Shown: positions 47,361 through 54,990 of the stretch, piece after piece
Layout of the letters: each line of letters starts with the position of its first letter
Position numbering within the stretch: position 1 is the first letter of the stretch
Assembly: GCA_002110485.1 (NCBI GenBank)
Contig: MOWL01000067.1
Location: forward strand, 4,464,001 to 4,528,000
Direction: 5' to 3'
Source: Emergomyces orientalis
Taxonomy: Eukaryota; Ascomycota; Eurotiomycetes; Onygenales; Ajellomycetaceae
DNA: 64,000 bases
Made by a program: the position numbers and the translations under genes
The notes under the pieces: generated by a model
What the model was told of the DNA's origin: nothing
What the model saw: only the letters and a program-made list of their open reading frames with translations
The model's database searches: none

Positions 47361-48892
47361 GTTTTAGTACGTGCCAGCTGGGGCGGGGAATCTGGGGATG
47401 TGGATAAACGGAGAACGGTGGTTTTAACTTCGTATATATATATCGGGGGAATGGGGGGTTAAGGGATGGAAGCCCTCTTGAGGGTTTTTCAAAGTCGCTG
47501 ATGCAGCAGCTGTAGCGCAAGCAAGATGAAGATAGATTTTGAAAATCGCGGATGAGTGCGGCAGGGCTCTTCACTCCGAAGCTTTGTTCTGTGAAGTTGA
47601 GGCGTGATTTGTTGACGACTCTCGTCCCTCCAAGCGCAAATAGTTATAAGATTATACGGAGGGGGATGGAAGCAGCCACGATGTTATTTACCCGGCGGCG
47701 CCGGCGAAAGCGGAGTTGATAAGAGGATGGGAGAATGAGTTAAAAGTGTGGGAAAGCTCTAGGCTTGGCATCAGGCTCCGGGAGTGGCTGAGTCAGTGAC
47801 GATGGCCTTGGGACGTGGAGTGCTCGGCGTTATGGTATGTATTACGGACTTACGAATACACCCTGTCACCCCATAACCGAGTCGCAAAGAGGATGTAATG
47901 GGATTACCAGACATTACGCCTAGAAATACCAATCTCTAAATCTTCTGCTGATGCAACATGGAAATAAGCGCGGGGTAAAAGTATTTCCGCGGTGTGTGTG
48001 GCTTGAGAATTGGCAGTCGGCAGTACTATATTCCGTGTTTGCATTGTTTGTTTGTTTGGCCGACTCGACCCAACCTCTGCAACAGCTTTCAGGTCCATGG
48101 CTCCATGTACGCAGTACCTACCTCTGAGAGCTCTGGCAGATAGACTGGTTGTGTGACTGTGTATGAAACTTCATTGGAACTATGCTAGTGATCGCAGGTC
48201 AAAAATAGTGACCACAGCCTCAGTTCTATTTAATTTTCTTAATATTTAGTCATGGATATTTTATGTGACATTTGATTCTTGAGAGCGTGAGGAGTGGAAT
48301 TACAGATTCAGTAGCATGGAGTCAGAAATGACTGCTGACAACTTCTTTGAAATTTGACAGTTGCAATGCTTCATTGATTAAATAAAGGTGATATGTTTCA
48401 ACTCTTCTTCTTTTAAATTTTATTAATTCTTCACAGCAGAATATCTCTCTCTCAACAGTTGTGTGTCTGTTTTTCTACTGACATTAAAGTCATATGTTCA
48501 AAACTTCAACAGCTTCAAGCCATAGTCTGCCATGTACTGTGGTTCCATGTCCGGGTATGGGCATGGCCACGGGGTACCTAGGTAGTATATACACCACTAT
48601 GGCGAGGCCAATAGGCGACTATTGGTTATGCAATCTTTTGGCATGATACTGCAATACGCGGCATAGTGGCGTGCATATGAAAGTACTAGAATTTTAGCTC
48701 TCTTTAGGCGGCAGTGAACTGGCACTCTTTTGTCTAGTATCTAAGTAACGATGATTTTACTTGAACTGCATAAACAGCAAGTTTGTGAAGAAGAAGAAGA
48801 AGAAGAAGTCTATTTTACATTCTATTGAATTCAGAGCAAGAATAACACAGTCACAGAGCTGTCTGTAATAATGATAAGTGATTTATCTTCTG
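47361..48892. other. Intergenic, becoming AT-rich before the gypsy insertion
   Basis: 47361-48180 has normal composition and should include the SYLF-SH3 promoter. From about 48190 to 48892 the sequence is AT-rich with many TpA steps and a GAA microsatellite at about 48787-48808, consistent with an old RIP-mutated repeat into which the gypsy element inserted. No gene is supported. Confidence 0.5.
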
Positions 48893-48896
48893 ATAC

Positions 48897-49244
48897 TGAA
48901 GTGGAATAAGGGGTTGTGCGCTTTTGGCGGCACGTGGGCAGGAGCAGCGGGATCGTAAGGAGGTTGGTAAGTTCGCCGTGTATACAATATTCTATTCAAC
49001 GAGCTATCCAAATAGCAATACAAAAGAACACGTAGGAGATTCAAATATAGAAGAAGAACAAGCAATCAATCACATATCAAATCACACAATCAAAAAGGAG
49101 CAATCTCACTGCTCTGCGTACAATCAATCTTCGCCGAATCCACACGTGTGTCAAAGGATAATGGGAATATGAGGCAGCCATGCCAAACAAATATATGAGG
49201 CGGTCTCGGCGAAAAGTAATACCACGCCGAGATTCCCCACCACA
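48897..49244 (-). repeat. 3' LTR of gypsy element (minus orientation)
   Basis: A 348-bp repeat identical by eye to 57985-58332, preceded on the plus strand by target duplication ATAC at 48893-48896. Between this LTR and ORF3 lies a purine-rich untranslated stretch at about 49320-49460. Confidence 0.95.
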
Positions 49245-49258
49245 CATCTCCCCCCCCT
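49245..49258 (-). promoter_or_regulatory. Gypsy polypurine tract
   Basis: Directly before the 3' LTR the minus strand reads AGGGGGGGGAGATG, the expected plus-strand primer site. A 7-bp perfect hairpin (CTTGCCG/CGGCAAG) lies just upstream at 49263-49279. Confidence 0.75.
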
Positions 49259-49509
49259 ATAGCTTGCCGACCCGGCAAGTAAGAATGCGATCCGAATGAA
49301 TGAAAACAAGGAATTGCAGGAAAGAATCAATCAAGAATCAAGAAAATGAAAGACAATCAATAAAAGAATATAGAAAAGAGAAAGAAAAAGTGAACAGCAG
49401 AGAAAAGAAAGACAAGCAAGAACAAGAGAAAACAGGGAAACAAGTAAGCAGAATGTGATCAACACAGCGACAGTGGCAAGATGCGGCAAATTGGCAACAG
49501 CGCGATCGT

Positions 49510-49560
49510 GATTGGTCAATCTTTTGACGGCCCGGGGCCGGGAAAACATGATTGGCTGAT
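49510..49560 (-). repeat. CCAAT-hairpin-CCAAT module, copy 2 (before the 3' LTR)
   Basis: GATTGG at 49510 and GATTGGCTGA at 49550 flank CTTTTGACGGCCCGGGGCCG, a diverged copy of the palindrome at 54823-54849. It lies downstream of ORF3. The same order and spacing as copy 1 make a chance match unlikely. Confidence 0.75.
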
Positions 49561-49723
49561 GGCTGCGGCTATTCGGCGGGCGCATTCTCGCGGCCATGCA
49601 CCGGAATCTGCATAGCCTCGCCCTCGGCGACAGCGCGATCTCCCTCAATTGAGGCGAGGGGGATGTTCCTCTTCAGACAATAGAAACAGCTACGTTCTCC
49701 AAATAATTCCTCCTCTGTAGCCA

Positions 49724-50908
49724 TCATGATCTCGAAACACCGGATCCCTTCGGTGACCGCTCTCTTGCGCCACTCCTCAATGTATTCTTGCGGCGAACTG
49801 CCCTTGCCGTTGAAGAGAATATCTTCTTTGCATCTCTAAGCTGCGCTTTCACATCCACAGGGACATAGGGAGAACACCGGCATCCTCTGTTCACTGTTGT
49901 ATGCTGCTTGTCAGTTGCCTCTACCAAAGCAGGGCTATCTTGATCAACCCCCATATTCTCAAATTCCGCAACTTGGTCAGGGCTGAGAAGTTCAGCAAGA
50001 TGGGTGTCTGACAAGGCTGCAGACAGGCTGCTGACGTCCGAAAGCAAGGATTGGCTGGAGACGCGGCGAGAAGTACGCACAGGAGGACTATGTATAGAAC
50101 CTTGAGGAGATCCAAGCGAGGGTGCACTGGGGCGTATCACGTTCAACACACGGGGAGAAGGTAGAGGAGACTGGCCAGTCATATGTTGATCGGGAGGGGA
50201 TAGGACACGTTCTTGAGGCTGGGGTGAAGCAACTGTCATAGAATCTTCAGTGAGAATTCCGCCAGGACCAAAGATAAGACCTGCAGCTTGAAGATTTCCT
50301 TGTGTGATCTCTTGGCCAATAAAATTGGAATCGGCCGCTGCTTCGATATCTGCCAACATGATCGTCTTATATCGCTTAACTCCTCGTCGAGGTGGCTGAG
50401 TGATGCGAGCCCACATTGCTTGATTGATCCAGCCGATTGCAGAAGCATATTCGTGATGTAGGGCCAGGGTTTGACAGACACGTTGCATCCGCTCTGAAGT
50501 CATGATATGCCAGAACGAATCCACACGAACTTTTCCCCACATCCTGGTGCATGTAGTATATGCTATGGCGCAGCGATCGCGCCGTTCAGCTACCTGAGCA
50601 GCAACTCGTTGAAGCTCCGCCGTCTGGTTATCAAATGCTTGCTGGGCCACCACCTGGCGCCAGGATCCATCATTTCTCATCCACTCATAGAATGCGGCAA
50701 CCTCATCTTGAGCCGCCTCATGGCGCCCCATGAGTAGATTACCGATCTCACATTGTGCTTGGTAGCGAACCTGCGGATTCTGACCCAGAGAATTGACATA
50801 AGCTTGCAGCTCCATCGCCGTATGAAAAACATGGTTATCATATGTCACAAGAGCGAGCTGGCTCGCTGGTCTCGGTACCAGAGTGTGTTGGCTAGAGGGG
50901 TTCGACAT
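49724..50908 (-). CDS. Gypsy ORF3, 394 aa, unknown function
   Basis: An ATG-started frame (MSNPSSQHTLVPRPASQ) lies between pol and the 3' LTR, in the env position. The first 200 residues look globular and helical, rich in Ala, Gln, Arg and Trp (FYEWMRNDGSW, GKVRVDSFWHIM, WINQAMWARI). Residues about 230-310 are Pro/Ser-rich. The C-terminal part has an acidic segment, a Cys pair (RGCRCSPY) and a basic end. There is no signal peptide or membrane segment, so it is not a conventional envelope protein. I do not recognise the family. A 420-bp non-coding gap separates it from ORF2, so it probably needs its own transcript, splicing or internal initiation. Its full-length state in a young element argues that it is maintained. 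Confidence 0.7.
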   Translation of the reverse strand: MSNPSSQHTLVPRPASQLALVTYDNHVFHTAMELQAYVNSLGQNPQVRYQAQCEIGNLLMGRHEAAQDEVAAFYEWMRNDGSWRQVVAQQAFDNQTAELQRVAAQVAERRDRCAIAYTTCTRMWGKVRVDSFWHIMTSERMQRVCQTLALHHEYASAIGWINQAMWARITQPPRRGVKRYKTIMLADIEAAADSNFIGQEITQGNLQAAGLIFGPGGILTEDSMTVASPQPQERVLSPPDQHMTGQSPLPSPRVLNVIRPSAPSLGSPQGSIHSPPVRTSRRVSSQSLLSDVSSLSAALSDTHLAELLSPDQVAEFENMGVDQDSPALVEATDKQHTTVNRGCRCSPYVPVDVKAQLRDAKKIFSSTARAVRRKNTLRSGARERSPKGSGVSRS

Positions 50909-51328
50909 CTTTGTAATGAAATAAGGAAATATAGGGAAAAATCAATGAATTAAAAATAGAAAAAGAGACTTGAATGCCAATTTGAAAAAGAAAAATGATT
51001 ATCTGGGCAGAGCAGGTCAATAATATAATACTTCCTCAAGGTGAATTTTGGAAGATAATGTGAAAAGCAGTCAACATGCAGCGAGGGTGACAGCAGTTCA
51101 TAAAATTCACTGCCAGCTTCAATCTGACCCAGAGAATTGAATATCAAAGAGAAAGTAAACAAAACAAAGAAAAGACAATATCAAGAGATTAAAATTAGAA
51201 GGAACTGATATGATGCATGAAAAACATGCAAGAAAGAAGCAGAATCATGAAAAATAGAGACTAAGAAAACAGCAACTTGAATGAAGAAAACAACAACAAG
51301 GAAATCATTATACAAAGAAAAACAGCAG

Positions 51329-54300
51329 TCAGATAATGACTGCAAACTCCTTACCATGAGGGATCCATGACTGCAAGTCATCCTGACCCCCCCTCAAAGA
51401 ATTCTTCTTATCAGTATCTTGCATATCCACCTCTTCCTCTTCAATATCATTTGCTTCATTGATATTATTCTCTGCAACCGGCATTTGATTGTCTCGGAGA
51501 TAGAACCTTTTTAACCTATTACCTGCAGTAGTATTTCGAAACGGCGAACCATCCAGCTCTTCCAGATGATAGGTCCCTTTCTCATGGTTTGCTTCTCGGA
51601 TTCGATACGGGCCCAGCCATCGGAAGTTGAGCTTGGCAGAATAGGACGTTTCTAGCTTGGTATCATGCAAAAGCACCAAATCACTTATCTGCAATGGTTC
51701 TCGGACTAATTGCTTAGTTTCATCAAATAGATCTCGGTTCTTCTCTCTCGCACGGCGCAGGTGATGAGCGGCCTCCTCCAGATCTTCATCTCTCTTTTCC
51801 AATTGTCGAATACGCATATATATCAAATCAGCACGGGATTGCACTGTCTGCCAGGGAAGTGTTTGCCAAGTTGGAACGTCAAGCTCTATTGGAAGGATAG
51901 CATCGTAGCCATATTGCAGGCGGAACGGGGTTTCACCAGTAGATTGCCGAATGGTGACGCGATCTGCCCATAGCGCAGAATGGAAATGATTAACCCAGCT
52001 TCTTCCATCTGCAGCTAGCTTTGAAAGCGCATCGGATATCGGGCGGTGACCGCGTTCGACCATGCCATTAGCCTTCGCATTGTATGGTGAGATGGTTATT
52101 TGATTAACACGATATTTGGCGGTGAGAATCTTAGTCCATTTTTGATTCTCCGGCCCGCCATCACACACTAATTCCCGAAAGCAGCCGTGTCGGCAAATGA
52201 TATTCTCATAGATGAATTGCGCCACGTTCTCAGCTGTTCCACGAGCGAGAGGGCGGCCTTCCACCCAGCCAGTGAGATCATTCCGAGCAATAACAGCACA
52301 TCGCTTGCCTCGGTTCTTCGGAAACTTGACAACATCGATACACCACTTGTCCCATAGATAATTGCGGCTTGTTGGATATAGTGGTTCTTCCAAGCGAGCG
52401 CCATCCCTCAGCTGGCACACTGTGCAGCTTTTGCAATAATTCTTGACGGCTTTCCAGATACCTTCCCACCAATATCGCTGCGTGATCTTGTGGTTTGTGG
52501 CCTCGCGGCCCTTATGACCAGATTCATCATGCATCCGAGCAACGATATCCTTTTGCTCAGATGAGTTATCAACCACGCGTCTCAGAGGAATTCCCTTGCC
52601 TGATCGTCGGAATAGATGTTGACCTTGGACGATATATCGAAGTGCATGCTTGCGCCATTTAGAAAAGACGGAACGTGGTATATCATCCGGCCGCTTCATG
52701 GTGGTGAGAAACCTCGCAATTGATTCGCTGCGATCAGAATAATCAGGCGAAAGAACACGCACACCCGATGACTCGGAAGCATCCACGCCGCTGACATCGA
52801 AATCAGGAACCGTCAAAGATGCAACACTAATATAGTTGAGTTCTGCATCTATGAAATCATCGATATCTTGATCCTCAGGAACCTCACCCTCAGCAGGAGG
52901 TCGACGAGATAGCCCATCTGCAGCAGTATGCTTCCGACCAGGCACATGTCGAACTTCGAAATCAAACATCCGAATCCAGGCAAGCCAGCCAGTAACGAGA
53001 GCACCAGGCAGGTCAGTGGCAGATCGATTGAGCTGTGCCACTAGAGTCTTCGCGTCGGTTTCCAGAATAAAGTGAACGCCATACAGGTAATAACGGCATT
53101 TCTTTAGCATCTTGAGCACAGCGCGGCATTCTCGCTTTCCTGCATCATATTTTGCTTCGGCGGGGCTCCAGATTCCGCTCTCATATCGGCAAGGGTGTAG
53201 CTTTCCATTCAATTTATCCCGTTGGCTGAGCGTTCCACCCCATCCTTCAAGACAGGCATCCGTGGCCATCACGATATCACCGGCATCTTCAGAATAATCA
53301 ATGCAGCAAAGTGCAGGGGCAGTTGTCAGGGCATTCTTCAAAATTGCCATTGCATTCACTTGTTCAAGACCCCAGGTAAAAGGAATGTTCTTCTTGAATA
53401 GAATATAGATAGGTATAGAAATGATAGCGAAATTCGGAATCCATATTCTATAGTAAACGCAAACACCTAAGAAAGCTCGGGCACCCGTGACATCTGTCGG
53501 ATCCGGCCACTCAACGATTTTGACGATTTTCGCAGCTTCGGGGCGCCTGCCGTCAGCATCCACAACATATCCGACTAGAACCATACCGGAGCAGGCGAAT
53601 TCTGACTTTCCAACCTGGATACACGTGTCCGCGAGTTCTATGCTGATGAGGGTGGCATCTAAGTTTTGCAGATGCTCCAGGACAAATTTCCGAATACCTG
53701 GCATCACTTCTTCATCATTGTAACGCGTCCGCGGGCCTTTCACACCAATATCATCCATAAAATTGTCTGCTTGATGCGGTATGTTCGATCGAAGAATGCG
53801 TGCCATGATTCGGCAGAACTGCGCAATAGAATTCGTCGCGCCTTGTGGCAGTGCTGTCTGACGAAGCAACCCGATCGGGGTAAGGAAAGCTGTCATATCT
53901 CGGCTGTCTTCGTGTAAAGGAACTTGATCATATCCAGAAAAGAAATCCATCATGCTCGTTATCTTCATTCCCGCGAAATCCTCAGCAAACGCGTCCGCAC
54001 TAGGTGGAATATACGCATCGCGAATAGTGACAGCGTTCATGTCCATGCACGCGTTGACAATGCGATATTTCCCAGCTTCTTTCTTCTTGACGAGGAACCA
54101 CTTATTTCGATACGGACCATGGCAATGTTCATAAACTCCAGAATCAACGCGTTCGCGAAGCATATTGATGATTGTAGGGACGAGCTTTCGAGGAATAGGA
54201 AATCCTGCCGCTTGCCATGCTTTATGCGGAGCAACGCGAATCTTGACAGGTGGAGAGACTTCTTTTGCAAGCGTTCCGCAATCCTTAAAACTCCACGCGA

Positions 54301-54988
54301 GGGCTTTTTCTCTTCTAAGCAGAATCTCAATCAAAAGTTCGCGTTCCTGTGGGGTGAGCATCGATCCGATCCGCAGATTCTTGATCCTTTCCTCTGTGAG
54401 TCGCGAACCTCGCGGGCAATCGGAGAAACGGGGTGTAATGAAATGATCGTAGGGCGAAGGCGGATCCTGCTCCGGAATCACATTGTCTTTGAACCATTGT
54501 TGGCGAATTTCTCTCCACTTATCTGTTCCGCCGGGAATCCCGCCACCTGTAGTTGGCACATCGAGAGGTTGAATCTTATCGGCTTTTCGCTTGTATAATG
54601 TCGCAACGACTGGACCGCGCGATCGAGGAGAAGATCGTGAAGAAGCATATAAAGACAAATCATGAAGCTGCACACCACGAACACGGCGTGATTCGGATAT
54701 TGAATAATTAGAGAAAGGAAAAGATGAATGTGTAGACGGGTAAAATTGTTGATGTAGGATGGCGGGGAAAAACCTGTGAGGTTCTCGGGCGTTTTGGGGC
54801 GGCGTTCTCTGATTGGCTGAATCTTTTGGCGGCCCGGGGCCGCCAAAAGTCTGATTGGCTGACGCACCCACACCGCTTTCAAAACACGGCAGAATATTTG
54901 CCCCGCTATCCACATCGCGATCGCTGAATCTGATATCATTTCTTTGCCCACCACATTCAACATCGCAAAGATCAATCGGACTCAGCAT
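51329..54988 (-). CDS. Gypsy ORF2: reverse transcriptase, RNase H, integrase, 1219 aa
   Basis: The ATG at 54988 lies two bases after the ORF1 stop, in the -1 frame. About 230 poorly conserved residues precede reverse transcriptase (about 235-430, MMDFFSGYDQ, catalytic FMDD in place of YxDD). RNase H follows (about 570-680, MATDACLEGWGG, E and D in KRECRAV and ETDAK). Integrase has an HHCC finger (HDESGHKGREATNHK then CKSCTVC, about 815-860), then the DDE core (CIDVVKF, CDGGPENQ, MVERGH) and a GPYRI module; no chromodomain is visible. The stop is TGA. Translation may occur by -1 frameshifting, by reinitiation after the gag stop, or by both, since both give the same frame. Confidence 0.92.
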   Translation of the reverse strand: MLSPIDLCDVECGGQRNDIRFSDRDVDSGANILPCFESGVGASANQTFGGPGPPKDSANQRTPPQNAREPHRFFPAILHQQFYPSTHSSFPFSNYSISESRRVRGVQLHDLSLYASSRSSPRSRGPVVATLYKRKADKIQPLDVPTTGGGIPGGTDKWREIRQQWFKDNVIPEQDPPSPYDHFITPRFSDCPRGSRLTEERIKNLRIGSMLTPQERELLIEILLRREKALAWSFKDCGTLAKEVSPPVKIRVAPHKAWQAAGFPIPRKLVPTIINMLRERVDSGVYEHCHGPYRNKWFLVKKKEAGKYRIVNACMDMNAVTIRDAYIPPSADAFAEDFAGMKITSMMDFFSGYDQVPLHEDSRDMTAFLTPIGLLRQTALPQGATNSIAQFCRIMARILRSNIPHQADNFMDDIGVKGPRTRYNDEEVMPGIRKFVLEHLQNLDATLISIELADTCIQVGKSEFACSGMVLVGYVVDADGRRPEAAKIVKIVEWPDPTDVTGARAFLGVCVYYRIWIPNFAIISIPIYILFKKNIPFTWGLEQVNAMAILKNALTTAPALCCIDYSEDAGDIVMATDACLEGWGGTLSQRDKLNGKLHPCRYESGIWSPAEAKYDAGKRECRAVLKMLKKCRYYLYGVHFILETDAKTLVAQLNRSATDLPGALVTGWLAWIRMFDFEVRHVPGRKHTAADGLSRRPPAEGEVPEDQDIDDFIDAELNYISVASLTVPDFDVSGVDASESSGVRVLSPDYSDRSESIARFLTTMKRPDDIPRSVFSKWRKHALRYIVQGQHLFRRSGKGIPLRRVVDNSSEQKDIVARMHDESGHKGREATNHKITQRYWWEGIWKAVKNYCKSCTVCQLRDGARLEEPLYPTSRNYLWDKWCIDVVKFPKNRGKRCAVIARNDLTGWVEGRPLARGTAENVAQFIYENIICRHGCFRELVCDGGPENQKWTKILTAKYRVNQITISPYNAKANGMVERGHRPISDALSKLAADGRSWVNHFHSALWADRVTIRQSTGETPFRLQYGYDAILPIELDVPTWQTLPWQTVQSRADLIYMRIRQLEKRDEDLEEAAHHLRRAREKNRDLFDETKQLVREPLQISDLVLLHDTKLETSYSAKLNFRWLGPYRIREANHEKGTYHLEELDGSPFRNTTAGNRLKRFYLRDNQMPVAENNINEANDIEEEEVDMQDTDKKNSLRGGQDDLQSWIPHGKEFAVII
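54811..54862 (-). repeat. CCAAT-hairpin-CCAAT module, copy 1 (inside ORF2)
   Basis: Two GATTGGCTGA boxes (inverse CCAAT) flank a near-perfect palindrome at 54823-54849, with a 12-bp stem (CTTTTGGCGGCC) and a 3-base loop. The module is in frame within the poorly conserved N-terminal part of ORF2. Confidence 0.8.
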
Positions 54989-54990
54989 AT

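Noticed and set aside
48924..49172. 82-codon frame present twice, at 48924-49172 and 58012-58260
   Set aside because: Both copies lie inside the gypsy LTRs and are antisense to the element; their duplication reflects LTR identity, not a gene family.
49331..49648. Minus-strand frame of 105 codons with a long hydrophobic segment between gypsy ORF3 and the 3' LTR, reminiscent of an envelope transmembrane domain
   Set aside because: It starts at TTG, not ATG, and the hydrophobicity simply mirrors a purine-rich tract on the other strand (U-rich codons). No glycoprotein features are present.
51181..51381. Possible small hydrophobic protein after gypsy pol
   Set aside because: It overlaps the pol C-terminus and the non-coding gap in another frame, and its composition comes from a purine-rich complement.
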